Of a DNA stretch of 64,000 nt, positions 15,202 through 23,664 are shown in pieces. This DNA is from Austwickia sp. (lineage in GTDB: Bacteria > Actinomycetota > Actinomycetes > Actinomycetales > Dermatophilaceae), in assembly GCA_016699675.1 (NCBI GenBank), contig CP064985.1, positions 3,658,001 through 3,722,000 on the forward strand. Direction: 5' to 3'. Position 1 is the stretch's first letter; every line of letters begins with the position of its first letter. The notes beneath the pieces were generated by a model. The model saw only the letters and a list, made by a program, of their open reading frames with translations, was not told where the DNA came from and did no database searches. The position numbers and the translations under genes are program-made.

Positions 15202-16467
15202 ATGCCGGTGAGCGACCTGATCGTCGAGGCGGACGGCGGATCGCGGGGCAATCCGGGGGTGGCGGGGTACGGTGCGCTGGTCCGCTCACGCGCCACGGGG
15301 CGCGTCCTCGCCGAACGCGCCGCGCCGCTCGGCAAGGCCAGCAACAACGTCGCAGAGTACACCGGCCTGATCGAGGGCCTGCGGGCCGCCGCCGAGGTCG
15401 ACCCGGCCGCGGCCGTCGAGGTGCGGATGGACTCCAAGCTCGTCGTGGAGCAGATGGCCGGGCGATGGAAGATCAAGCACGAGGACATGCGGCGGCTCGC
15501 CCTGGCGGCGCGCGACCTCGTGGCCGAGCGGCAGGCGGCGGGCGGCTCCGTCACGTACACCTGGATCCCCCGCGCGTCGAACGCCGCGGCCGACCGGCTT
15601 TCGAACGTCGGGATGGACGGCAAGACGGTCTCGGTCACCCGCCGTGATGACGACGTGGCCGACGAGGACGACCCTGACCAGGACGACGAGACCCCTGGTC
15701 GCGACGACGGCGACACTGCCGGCCCAGGCGCCGAGGACGGGTCGGGCGCGGGGGAGAGGTCGGATCGGGAAGTCCCCCGCGGCGCGGCGGCGGCGCGGGT
15801 ACGCCGGGTGGCGGCACCCCCCGACCTGGCGACGCCGGCGCGGTTTCTCCTGGTGCGGCACGGCCCGACCAAGGCCACCGCGGCAGGGCTGCTCGACGGC
15901 CGGGGCGGCTCGGATGCGCCGTTGACGGTCGAGGGTCAGCGCCAATGCGTGGCCGCGGGGCACGCCCTGCGTCGCCTGCTGCGCGACGGCCCCGCGCCAA
16001 TTCTGGTGAGCTCCACGCTGCGCCGGACGCGGGAGAGCGCGGCGGCGGTCGGCGGCGTGCTCACGGTGCCGGTCGAGGCCGACGCCGCCTGGGACGAACA
16101 GCACTTCGGCGACTGGGAGGGGCAGACCGTCGCGCAGGTCTGCGCGACGGCCGAGGGTGCCGCGGCGTACGAGCGGTTGCGCAGCGAGGCCGGCTACGCG
16201 CGGCCGGGCGGCGAGTCCCGCGCGGACCTGGCGGAGCGCGTGACCGCGGCGTACGAGGCCCTTGCCGCGCGGTCCCGCGACGAGGGGCGTCCGGTCGTGG
16301 TCGTGAGTCACCGCGCGGCCCTGCTCGCCGTGCTGGACGCGGTGCTGGGGCTGGCCTCGCCGTGGTCGCTGGCGTTGGCGCCGGCATCGCTGACCGCGCT
16401 GCGGCAGTGGGGCGACGGCGTCGCGTCGGTGGACTTCGTCAACGACCAGGGTCACCTGCGCGGCTGA
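15202..16467 (+). CDS. bifunctional RNase HI / histidine phosphatase
   Basis: The 421-residue protein joins two enzymes. Residues 1-145 are RNase HI, which cuts RNA in RNA-DNA hybrids; the acidic active site is Asp11, Glu52, Asp77 and Asp131. A very acidic linker, about 148-200, is rich in Asp and Gly. Residues 213-421 are a CobC-like phosphatase with the phosphohistidine His220 in LVRHGPT and a second His in VVSHRAALL. Rv2228c has the same fusion and acts as RNase H plus acid or alpha-ribazole phosphatase. The ATG at 15202 is used; a GTG at 15208 is possible. Confidence 0.9.
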   Translation: MPVSDLIVEADGGSRGNPGVAGYGALVRSRATGRVLAERAAPLGKASNNVAEYTGLIEGLRAAAEVDPAAAVEVRMDSKLVVEQMAGRWKIKHEDMRRLALAARDLVAERQAAGGSVTYTWIPRASNAAADRLSNVGMDGKTVSVTRRDDDVADEDDPDQDDETPGRDDGDTAGPGAEDGSGAGERSDREVPRGAAAARVRRVAAPPDLATPARFLLVRHGPTKATAAGLLDGRGGSDAPLTVEGQRQCVAAGHALRRLLRDGPAPILVSSTLRRTRESAAAVGGVLTVPVEADAAWDEQHFGDWEGQTVAQVCATAEGAAAYERLRSEAGYARPGGESRADLAERVTAAYEALAARSRDEGRPVVVVSHRAALLAVLDAVLGLASPWSLALAPASLTALRQWGDGVASVDFVNDQGHLRG

Positions 16468-16476
16468 CCGTTCACG

Positions 16477-16514
16477 ACCTGCGCGTTTGGTGCCATGGCA
16501 CCAAACGCGCAGGT
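16477..16514. repeat. 38-base perfect palindrome
   Basis: The sequence from 16477 to 16514 is a perfect inverted repeat centred on GCCATGGC, with 19-base arms ACCTGCGCGTTTGGTGCCA. It lies 10 bases after the RNase HI/phosphatase stop and 100 bases before the RNB gene. As RNA it would fold as a long hairpin and could end transcription; as DNA it could be an operator. There is no T-run. Confidence 0.7.
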
Positions 16515-16613
16515 GACGAGCGGTCGTTGCGGGCCGAACATCCGGCAGCGCGAGCGCCTCGCGCAGGTCGACGGGTCAGCGCCCCCGGAGCTCGCCGGCC
16601 GTAGGGTTGCTCC

Positions 16614-18065
16614 ATGACAGAGCGCCGCGTCGTCCTCACCGGCACCCCCAGTGCGCCGACGGACGAGCTCCGCCAGGCATTCGCCGCGATCCGCGAGCGA
16701 CTCGCCGTCCCCACGGACTTCCCCGCGGAGGTCCTGGCCGAGGCCGAACGGGTCGCGGCCGCGGGGCCGCAGGATGCGCCGGCGCAGGACGCCACGGACC
16801 TCCCCTTCGTCACCATCGACCCGCCCGGGAGCATGGACCTCGACCAGGCCATGCACCTCGAGCGGGCGGGCACGGGATTCCGGGTGCGCTACGCCATCGC
16901 CGACGTCCCCGCCTTCGTCGCGGCGGGGGGCGCCATCGACGCCGAGGCTCGGCGGCGCGGGGAGACCGTCTATCTGCCCGACGGGAGCGAGCCGCTGCAT
17001 CCCCGGCGGCTGTCCGAGGGGGCCGCCAGCCTGCTGCCCGGCGACCGGCGCCCGGCGTTCGTCTGCGACCTGCGGCTGGACGCCGAGGGCACCGTCGCGG
17101 GAGCGACCGTGGCCCGGGCCATGGTGCGCAGCGTCGCGCGCCTGGACTACGCGGGGGTCCAGGCCGACCTCGACGCCGGCCGCGCGCCCGAGATGATGGC
17201 GCTGCTGCGCGAGGTCGGCGAGCTGCGCATCGCCCAGGAGGCGGCGCGCGGCGGGGCCAGCCTGCCCAAGCCGGAGCAGGAGGTCGTGACGACGCCGACG
17301 GGCTACGAGCTGCGGTTCCGGCCCCCGGTGCCGGTCGAGGACTGGAACGCGCAGGTCTCGCTGATGACCGGCATGGCTGCGGCGGACATCATGCTGACCG
17401 GCGGCATCGGCATCCTGCGCACGATGCCGGCACCCGACCCCGGCAGCGTCGACCGATTCCGCCGGCAGGCGGCCGCGCTGGGCGTGCCGTGGCCGGGCGA
17501 CACGCCGTACGGGCAGTTCCTGCGCCACCTCGACCGGGACGACCCGCACCACCTGGCGCTCATGCACGCGGCCACCTCGCTGTTCCGCGGGGCCGGCTAC
17601 ACCCCGTTCGACGGCGAAGCCCCGCAGCAGCGCGACCACGCCGCGCTGGCGGCGCCGTACGCGCATGTCACCGCCCCGTTGCGCCGCCTCGTGGACCGCT
17701 TCGGGCTGGTCCTGTGCGCGGCGCTCAGCGGCGGGGGCGAGGTGCCCGGGTGGGTGCGGGAGGCTCTGCCGACGCTGCCCGACATCATGAAGGCCAGCGG
17801 CAGACTCACTGGCGCCGTCGAGCGGGCCTGCACCGATGCCGTCGAGGCCGCGGTCCTCGCGCCGCTGGTGGGACGGGAGTGGGACGCGACCGTCGTCGAG
17901 GTCCGCGGGGAGAAGGGGTGCACCGTCCAGATCGCCGACCCGGCCGTCCTCGCGGAGTGCCCCCAGGTCGCGCCGCTCGGCGCCCGGGTGCGGGTGCGGT
18001 TGACCGGCACGGACGTCGTGAAGCAGCGGGCCACGTTCGAGCTGGTCGGGGGTGCCGATGGCTGA
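16614..18065 (+). CDS. RNB-domain 3'-5' exoribonuclease (RNase II family)
   Basis: This 483-residue enzyme should degrade RNA from the 3' end. The RNB active site is complete: Asp69, Asp75 and Asp77 in TIDPPGSMDLDQA. Further family marks are RYAIADVPAFV, TVYLPDGSEPLHP, and APYAHVTAPLRRLVDR. It is shorter than RNase II or R: no N-terminal cold-shock domains and only a short C-terminal RNA-binding part (about 410-480), like other actinobacterial RNB proteins. Its stop codon overlaps the start of the HAD gene by eight bases, so the two are probably one transcript. Confidence 0.88.
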   Translation: MTERRVVLTGTPSAPTDELRQAFAAIRERLAVPTDFPAEVLAEAERVAAAGPQDAPAQDATDLPFVTIDPPGSMDLDQAMHLERAGTGFRVRYAIADVPAFVAAGGAIDAEARRRGETVYLPDGSEPLHPRRLSEGAASLLPGDRRPAFVCDLRLDAEGTVAGATVARAMVRSVARLDYAGVQADLDAGRAPEMMALLREVGELRIAQEAARGGASLPKPEQEVVTTPTGYELRFRPPVPVEDWNAQVSLMTGMAAADIMLTGGIGILRTMPAPDPGSVDRFRRQAAALGVPWPGDTPYGQFLRHLDRDDPHHLALMHAATSLFRGAGYTPFDGEAPQQRDHAALAAPYAHVTAPLRRLVDRFGLVLCAALSGGGEVPGWVREALPTLPDIMKASGRLTGAVERACTDAVEAAVLAPLVGREWDATVVEVRGEKGCTVQIADPAVLAECPQVAPLGARVRVRLTGTDVVKQRATFELVGGADG

Positions 18066-18966
18066 CGTTGCGGGCGGGTCGGCCACCGCGACGTACCGGC
18101 ACTGGTCCGACGCCGTCGCCGACCGGACCTTCCCCGCGGTGGTGGCCACCGATCTGGACGGGACCCTGCTGCGCGCGGACGGCACGGTCTCTCCGTACAC
18201 GCTGGGGGTCCTGGCGGACTACGTCGCGGCCGGCGGCGAGTATGTGCTCGTCACGGCCCGGCCGCCGCGTTGGCTGCGCTCGCTGGCCCACGTCGTGCCC
18301 GCGGGCGGGGTCGTGCTCGCCGGGAACGGCGCGTTCGTCGTGGACGTGGGCGCCGAACAGGTCGTGGAGACGCACGGCTTCGTCGCGCACGAGGCGCAGC
18401 GGCTGCTGGCCGAACTGGTCGCGGCGTTCCCGGCGGCGATCGTGGCCGTGGAGACCACCGATCGGATGGTCTTCGACGACCGGTTCGGCCCCGAGCACTG
18501 GCAGGACCCCGGCGATCCGGTCGAGGACCTGCCGGGCTGGGCGGGCCGCCACGGGGCGGCCGAGGCCGTGGGAAAGATCCTGGTGCGCGCCTTGCACCTG
18601 GATTCGCGGGCGGCGTACGACGCCGTCGGTGGCGTTGTCGGCTCCCGGGGTGTGCTGGCCTATTCGGGCGCTCCGGGCCTCGTGGAGATCTCGCCGCCCG
18701 GCGTGACGAAGGCCAAGGCCCTCGCCCGGTGGTGCACCGAGCGTGCGATCGTCGCCGATCAGGTGTGGGCGTTCGGCGACATGCCGAACGACCTGCCGAT
18801 GCTGGGGTGGGCCGGCACGGCGTACGCCGTGGCGAACGCCCACCCTGACGTGCTGGCCGCGGCGACCGCCGTCGCCCCCCACCACGAGGAGGACGGCGTG
18901 GCCCAGGTGGTGGCGGCGGCCACGGTACGCCGCCGCGGCGGGCCCGCCCCCGCGCCGGCGGGGTGA
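18058..18966 (+). CDS. HAD-family phosphatase (Cof type)
   Basis: The product is a haloacid-dehalogenase-fold hydrolase that probably dephosphorylates small sugar or nucleotide phosphates. Motif I is ATDLDGTLLRADG near residue 32, motif II is the Thr in VLVTARPPRW, and motif IV is FGDMPNDLPML near residue 240, with Lys in GVTKAKAL as motif III. The cap domain lies in the middle, as in Cof/YbjI proteins. The ATG at 18058 has a GGGGG stretch five bases upstream; a GTG at 18052 is also in frame. Substrate cannot be named from sequence. Confidence 0.85.
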   Translation: MADVAGGSATATYRHWSDAVADRTFPAVVATDLDGTLLRADGTVSPYTLGVLADYVAAGGEYVLVTARPPRWLRSLAHVVPAGGVVLAGNGAFVVDVGAEQVVETHGFVAHEAQRLLAELVAAFPAAIVAVETTDRMVFDDRFGPEHWQDPGDPVEDLPGWAGRHGAAEAVGKILVRALHLDSRAAYDAVGGVVGSRGVLAYSGAPGLVEISPPGVTKAKALARWCTERAIVADQVWAFGDMPNDLPMLGWAGTAYAVANAHPDVLAAATAVAPHHEEDGVAQVVAAATVRRRGGPAPAPAG

Positions 18967-18992
18967 GCCTGGTCAGGGCGTTAGACTGGCGG

Positions 18993-19390
18993 GGCGGATG
19001 AGTCGGCCAGGCGGTCGCGTCGGCAGCCACCCCCGGGCACCACGTCCGGTAGGGCCTGCCGCCGAGGAACGTCCGGGCTCCATAGGGCACGGTGGTGGCT
19101 AACGGCCACCCGGGGTGACCCGCGGGACAGTGCCACAGAAAACAGACCGCCCGGCGTGCTTGCTCCGGCGAGCACGGCGGGTAAGGGTGAAACGGTGCGT
19201 GTAAGAGACCACCAGCGCGCCAGGTGACTGGCGCGGCTCGGTAAACCCCACCCGGAGCAAGACCAGACAGTGCGCGTTCGAGGGCGGCCCGCCCGAGCGC
19301 ACGGGTAGGTCGCTAGAGGTGCCTGGCAACAGTCACCCGAGATGGATGACCGCCCTCGACAGGACCCGGCGTACAGGCCGGCTCATCCGC
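18993..19390 (+). ncRNA. rnpB: RNase P RNA
   Basis: This is the catalytic RNA that trims the 5' ends of tRNAs. The conserved 5' core GAGGAACGTCCGGGCTCCATAGGGCA lies at 19062-19090, here named by its key parts GAGGAA and CGTCCGGGCTCC. The ACAGAAAACAGACCGCC segment (about 19135-19152) is the second core. The ends pair: GGATGAGTCGGCC near 18996 with GGCCGGCTCATCC near 19376, forming helix P1. Length near 398 bases suits actinobacterial type A RNA. TTAGACT about 12 bases before the 5' end could be its -10 box. The exact ends are judged from P1 pairing. Confidence 0.93.
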
Positions 19391-19418
19391 GCCACCCCCG
19401 CTCTCCGCGTCCGATCCT

Positions 19419-19712
19419 TCAGCGCCGCTGCACGATGCGCAGCAACACCTCCACGGTGGCGTGGGATTCCAGCGGGTGCCGGAGCGCGCGCTGCGGGTTG
19501 AGGGCGTAATGGTTGCGGCGGCCCACCCGGGTCCGGGTGAGATAGCCCGCCGCCTCCAGGTCGGCAACGATGAGCTGGGTTGCTCGCTCGGTGATGCCGA
19601 CCTGGAGTGCGACGGTTCGCAGCACGACGTCGGGATCCGCCGCGAGGCACAGCAGCACGTGGGCGTGGTTGGTCAGGAACGTCCAATCCCGCTCCGACGT
19701 GATGCTGGCCAT
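19419..19712 (-). CDS. small winged-helix transcriptional regulator
   Basis: The 97-residue product is one winged-helix DNA-binding domain and little else. It begins with DWTFLTNHAHVLLCLAADPD, then the recognition region LRTVALQVGITERATQLIVADLEAAGYLTR and the wing RVGRRNHYALNPQ. The ATG at 19712 has a GAGGAG site six bases upstream; an outer ATG at 19745 with GGAGG four bases away would add eleven residues. Proteins of this type are common in actinobacteria and sense little by themselves. It lies 75 bases downstream of ccr on the same strand, so it could control that gene, but this is inference. Confidence 0.75.
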   Translation of the reverse strand: MASITSERDWTFLTNHAHVLLCLAADPDVVLRTVALQVGITERATQLIVADLEAAGYLTRTRVGRRNHYALNPQRALRHPLESHATVEVLLRIVQRR

Positions 19713-19787
19713 GCGCGTCTCCTCGGTCACCCTGCTGTCGGGCATAGCACCTCCGGAATCGTCCGGGGGACGAATGCCCCGCGCCGT

Positions 19788-21044
19788 CTACGCGCCGAGA
19801 CCGAAGTCCGGGGCGCCGACCAGAACGGCCATGTTGCCGTGGGGGTGCTTGTTTTCGTACATGAGCTGGTGGGCGTCGGGCACCTCGTTGTAGGTGAACG
19901 CCCGAGACAGGCACGGGTCCAGGCGGCCGGCTAGGGCCACCTCGTTCATCTGGTACGACTGGACGTCGTTGGCGAAGTGCGAGCCTTGCAGGCGCTTCTG
20001 GCGCATCCACAGGTAGCGCAGGTCGGCGGTGGCGTTGAAGCCCGTCGTGCCGGCGCAGACGACCACCATGCCGCCGGTCTCGCACACGAAGACCGAGGTG
20101 GGGATGGTGCTCTCACCCGGGTGCTCAAAGACGATGTTGGGCCCGCGCTTTTCGCCCAGGACGTCCCAGATGGCCGAGCCGAAGGCGCGGGCGCCCTTGA
20201 GCCAGGTCCCGTAAGCGGCCTCGTCCTTCCAGTGCGGGAGCATGCCCCAGTGGTCAAAGTCGTTGCGGTTGATGCATCCCTTGGCGCCCAGGTTCATGCA
20301 GTAGTCGAACTTGTCCTCGCCGGAGACGACCGCGATCGGGATCGCGCCAGCCTCGCGGGCGATCTGGATGGCCATCGAGCCGAGACCGCCGGCCCCGCCC
20401 CAGATGAGCACGACGTCGTCCTTCTTGACGGCGTTCTCGCCCCAGCCGTGCAGCATCCGCCACGCGGTGGCGCCGACCAGGGTGTAGGCCGCCGCGCCTT
20501 CCCAGGTGAGGTTCTTCGGCTTGGGCATGCACTGCTGGGCCTGGACCTTCGTGAACTGGGCGAAGCTGCCGTAGTTGGTCTCATAGCCCCAGATGCGGAA
20601 GCTCGGTGAATACATCGGGTCGATGCCCTTGAGCACGCTCGGGCAGTTGCGGTCCCAGGTGCCGCAGTGGACGACCACCTCGTCGCCGACCTTGACGTTG
20701 GTGACGTCCTTGCCGACCCGGTAGACAATGCCGGAGGCGTCGCTGCCACCGATGTGGAAGGGCTTGTCGTCGCCGATGCCGCCTCGGGCAAAGGCCTTGT
20801 TTCGGGCGCCGATGACGTCGACGGGTACGCCGAGGCCGGCCCACACGTTGTTGTAGTTGATCCCGGCCGCCATGACGTAGACCAGTACCTCGTCGTCCGC
20901 GATGTCGGGGACGTCGACGACCTCCTGGGCGAAGGCCTGCATCGGGGGGCCGAAGCGCTCGGGCCGGATCAGCCAGGCGTGCATCTGGGCGGGTACCTCA
21001 CCCAGCGGAGGGGCCTCGCCGAGGGGGTAGAGGTCCGTGCTCAT
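19788..21044 (-). CDS. ccrA: crotonyl-CoA carboxylase/reductase
   Basis: Ccr reduces crotonyl-CoA with NADPH and adds CO2 to give ethylmalonyl-CoA, for the ethylmalonyl-CoA pathway or for polyketide extender units. The 418-residue protein is a medium-chain reductase with GINYNNVWAGLG, IGGSDASGIVYRVG, the nucleotide site LIWGGAGGLGSMAIQ, and QGSHFAND, all typical of Ccr. An acidic residue for CO2 binding is probably Glu155 in IWGYETNYGS. The ATG at 21044 has AAAGGA six bases upstream. No ecm, mcl or other pathway genes are in the window. A palindromic site cluster lies at 21169-21207 upstream. Confidence 0.9.
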   Translation of the reverse strand: MSTDLYPLGEAPPLGEVPAQMHAWLIRPERFGPPMQAFAQEVVDVPDIADDEVLVYVMAAGINYNNVWAGLGVPVDVIGARNKAFARGGIGDDKPFHIGGSDASGIVYRVGKDVTNVKVGDEVVVHCGTWDRNCPSVLKGIDPMYSPSFRIWGYETNYGSFAQFTKVQAQQCMPKPKNLTWEGAAAYTLVGATAWRMLHGWGENAVKKDDVVLIWGGAGGLGSMAIQIAREAGAIPIAVVSGEDKFDYCMNLGAKGCINRNDFDHWGMLPHWKDEAAYGTWLKGARAFGSAIWDVLGEKRGPNIVFEHPGESTIPTSVFVCETGGMVVVCAGTTGFNATADLRYLWMRQKRLQGSHFANDVQSYQMNEVALAGRLDPCLSRAFTYNEVPDAHQLMYENKHPHGNMAVLVGAPDFGLGA

Positions 21045-21168
21045 GGGGTGTCCTTTCGGGGGTGGGTGTGGGTTCGAGAGGTCGATTGCAGCGGCCAACC
21101 CGGGGACGTCCGGGACGCACGGTCCCGGTGTGGCCGAGTCTAGGCCGGTCAGGCCGTCGCGTGGGGGG

Positions 21169-21207
21169 TCGTGAACTGCAGTTAGTTTCACGAAATTGAG
21201 TTCGTGA
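21169..21207. promoter_or_regulatory. three alternating TCGTGAA/TTCACGA elements upstream of ccrA
   Basis: TCGTGAA stands at 21169-21175, TTCACGAA at 21187-21194 and TTCGTGA at 21201-21207. The first and second form an inverted pair, and the second and third form another with a 6-base spacer. This looks like a repressor or activator operator 125-165 bases before the ccrA start. No direct evidence names its protein; the regulator encoded at 19419-19712 is one candidate. Confidence 0.5.
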
Positions 21208-21261
21208 GTCAACGCCTCGACATGGTGATCGACGACACAGCCTCCGGCTCGGGAGGCGGGC

Positions 21262-22277
21262 TCATCCTGCGGTAGCACGCAGCCCGCTGCAGGCCACCGC
21301 GTCGTCCCAGATGCCCCGCAGGCGCGTCGTGGTGGCAGCGTCGGCAGGCGGGCGCGGGACGCCGTCGGTGCCGATCAGCAGCGGGGCCCAGGCCGCGGAG
21401 GTGATCAGGGACGAGGCCGTACGTCGTGCGGCGCCGGAGGCGCGGCCTCGGTCCCGCGCGGCCTGGGCGTCCACGGTCAGCGTCAGCACCCCCGAGCGGG
21501 CCTCCGGCTCCGCCGACCGCCACCACACGAAGTTGCCCAGCGCGTAGCCCACGTAGCTGCGGCCCAGCCAACCCCCGCCCTGGAGCCGGTGCGCGTGGCC
21601 GCCCACCACGACATCCGCCCCGTCGGCCTCCAGGGCCGTGGCGGTGGCGGTCTGCGGGGCGTCGGCGCAGGTCGCGTACTCGGTGCCCCAGTGCATCATC
21701 ACCACGACGACATCGGCCTCGGCGGCCGCCGTGCGGGTGGCCGCCCGGAGCAACGCGAGCGCCTGTGGGTGCTGGCTGGTGGCGACGCCCTCGCCCGTTG
21801 CGGCGGACCAGCGCGTGGCCCGGCGAGCGTGTCCGCCAGGCCCGTCCGGCCGTAGTCCACCGCGTGGTTGTTGGCCAGGCTGACCGCGTCGACCCCGGCC
21901 GACTGCAGGGCCGGCAACGCGCTCGGCGGAGCGCGGAACGTGAAGGACTTGTTCTCGGGGGCGCCGCCGGTGGTCAGCGCCGTCTCCAGGTTGACCATCG
22001 AGAAGTCCGCCGCGCCCAGCGTGCCCCGCAGGTCGGCCAAGGACTGCTGGGGGTCCTTCAGCAGGTCGGCGACGTACTCCTCGAAGTGCACATCGCCGCC
22101 GAAGGCGCGCGTGATGTGGGCCGGCCCCTCCGGCGCGCCGGGCTGCCCGCTGGCGGCACTCGCGGTCTCGGCCACTGGCGGTCCGGACAGGGGCAGCGGA
22201 CCCGCCGGCGCGGCGGTGCACCCGGCGGCCAGCGCGGCGCACAGGCTCGTCGTCAACAGCCGGGGCACCGGTCGCAT
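21262..22277 (-). pseudogene. CapA-like poly-gamma-glutamate/phosphoesterase lipoprotein, disrupted
   Basis: The N-terminal part (22277 to about 21825) starts with a lipoprotein signal whose lipobox is LAAGC with Cys20, then FGGDVHFEEYV, DFSMVNLETAL and SLANNHAVDYGRTGLADTLA, all CapA marks. The frame then shifts, and the C-terminal part continues in another frame from RWSAATGEGVATSQ through VVVVMMHWGTEYATC, VGGHAHRLQ and VGYALGNFVW to TGA at 21262. The region expected between the two parts, about 45 residues, is missing. So there was an internal deletion of a length that is not a multiple of three. The metal-binding ends remain, but one intact protein cannot be made. Confidence 0.75.
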
Positions 22278-22401
22278 CGGGTCAGCTCTCGTCGGGCGCA
22301 GTTTCGTTCGCGCCCAGTGTAATTCGCCCGAGTAGTTGGCCCCGGTTGCTGCCGGAGTCCCCGGTGTGGCGCCCTGCGCGGGCGCCAGCCGGCTCGGGTC
22401 G

Positions 22402-23571
22402 TCAGCGGGCGGCGTCGAGCGTGGCCAGCGACTCCCGGTGGATCGGCGTCCCGGTGACCGTGAGGGGTTGGCCGGTGCCGTCCCAGCGGAGCGCGACGAT
22501 CTCGGCCGCGATCGAGACGGCGGTCTCCTCCGGGGTGCGGCCGCCCAGGTCCAGCCCGATCGGGGAGCGCAGCCGGGCCAGCTCGGCGTCGGTCATGCCC
22601 TCGCCGCGCAGCTTCTCGAGGCGGTCCTCGTGGGTCCGGCGGCTGCCCATCGCGCCGATGTATCCCGCCGGCCGCCGCAGCGCCTTGACCAGCAGGGGGA
22701 CGTCGAACTTGGGGTCGTGGGTGAGCACGCAGATCGCGGTGCGGTCGTCCGTGACGACCTGATCGAAGTAGCGATGCGGCCAGTCCACGACCACCTCGTC
22801 GGCGTCCGGGAACCGCCGGGCGGTGGCGAACACCGGTCGCGCGTCGCACACCGTGACGTGGTAGCCGAGGAACTTGCCCATCCGGGCCACTGCCGCGGCG
22901 AAGTCGATGGCGCCGAAGACGAGCATCCGCGGCGGCGGCGCGTAGGACTCCACGAAGACCGTGACCTCGCTCATCCGCCGCTCGCCCCGGCGCCCGAGCT
23001 GGAGCAGCCCGGTCTCGCCGGCGGCCAGGAGGCCGCGCGCGTCGGCGGCGACCGCGTGGTCCAGCCCGGGCTCGCCCAGGCTGCCGGTGGCGGCCTCGGA
23101 CGCGCCGTCGAGCAGCATCCGCGGGCACGAGGGCAGCAGCGTCGAGCCGTTGGCGGGCTCGCCGACCTCGCCGTCCGCGGATTCGACGAGGGTGACGAGC
23201 GCGTACGGCGTGTGCTCGGCGAGGCCTGCCTCCAGCGTCCGCACCGCGGCGCGCAGCTGCGCATCGGCCGGCGTGACCACGAGTTCGATGGTGCCGCCGC
23301 AGGTCAGGCCCACCGCGTACGCCGAGGAGTCCGACACGCCATAGCGCACCCGGCGGGCGGTCCCGTCGGTCAACACCTCCCGGCAGACCTCGACCACGGC
23401 GCCCTCGACGCAGCCGCCCGACACGCTGCCGACGACCTCCCCGTCCGCGCCGAGGGCCATGGAGGCCCCCACCGGCCGCGGCGCCGAGTTCCAGGTGCGC
23501 ACCACCGTGGCCACGGCGAACTCCTGGCCGGAGCGGGCCCAGCCAGCAAGATCGCGGATGATGTCCCTCAT
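22402..23571 (-). CDS. xdhC: XdhC/CoxI-family molybdenum hydroxylase accessory protein
   Basis: XdhC proteins bind molybdenum cofactor, help its sulfuration and load it into xanthine dehydrogenase-like enzymes. The 389-residue product has the XdhC_CoxI part first (VATVVRTWNSAPRPVGASM, SVSGGCVEGAVV) and a C-terminal Rossmann part (MLVFGAIDFAAAVARMGKFLGYHVTVCDAR, with CVLTHDPKFDVPLL and YIGAMGSRRT). The ATG at 23571 has AGGAG six bases upstream. It is divergent from the MocA-like gene, with a 93-base shared gap. Its natural client in this window is the FeS-molybdopterin hydroxylase at 31952-34600. Confidence 0.9.
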   Translation of the reverse strand: MRDIIRDLAGWARSGQEFAVATVVRTWNSAPRPVGASMALGADGEVVGSVSGGCVEGAVVEVCREVLTDGTARRVRYGVSDSSAYAVGLTCGGTIELVVTPADAQLRAAVRTLEAGLAEHTPYALVTLVESADGEVGEPANGSTLLPSCPRMLLDGASEAATGSLGEPGLDHAVAADARGLLAAGETGLLQLGRRGERRMSEVTVFVESYAPPPRMLVFGAIDFAAAVARMGKFLGYHVTVCDARPVFATARRFPDADEVVVDWPHRYFDQVVTDDRTAICVLTHDPKFDVPLLVKALRRPAGYIGAMGSRRTHEDRLEKLRGEGMTDAELARLRSPIGLDLGGRTPEETAVSIAAEIVALRWDGTGQPLTVTGTPIHRESLATLDAAR

Positions 23572-23664
23572 GATCGACTCCTCTCGACACCAGAGTGGCC
23601 TGCGGTCGCCCCGGGCCGGTAGGCAGGGCGCTGGCGCCAACCCGGCGCAAAGGGCAAGGTTTTC

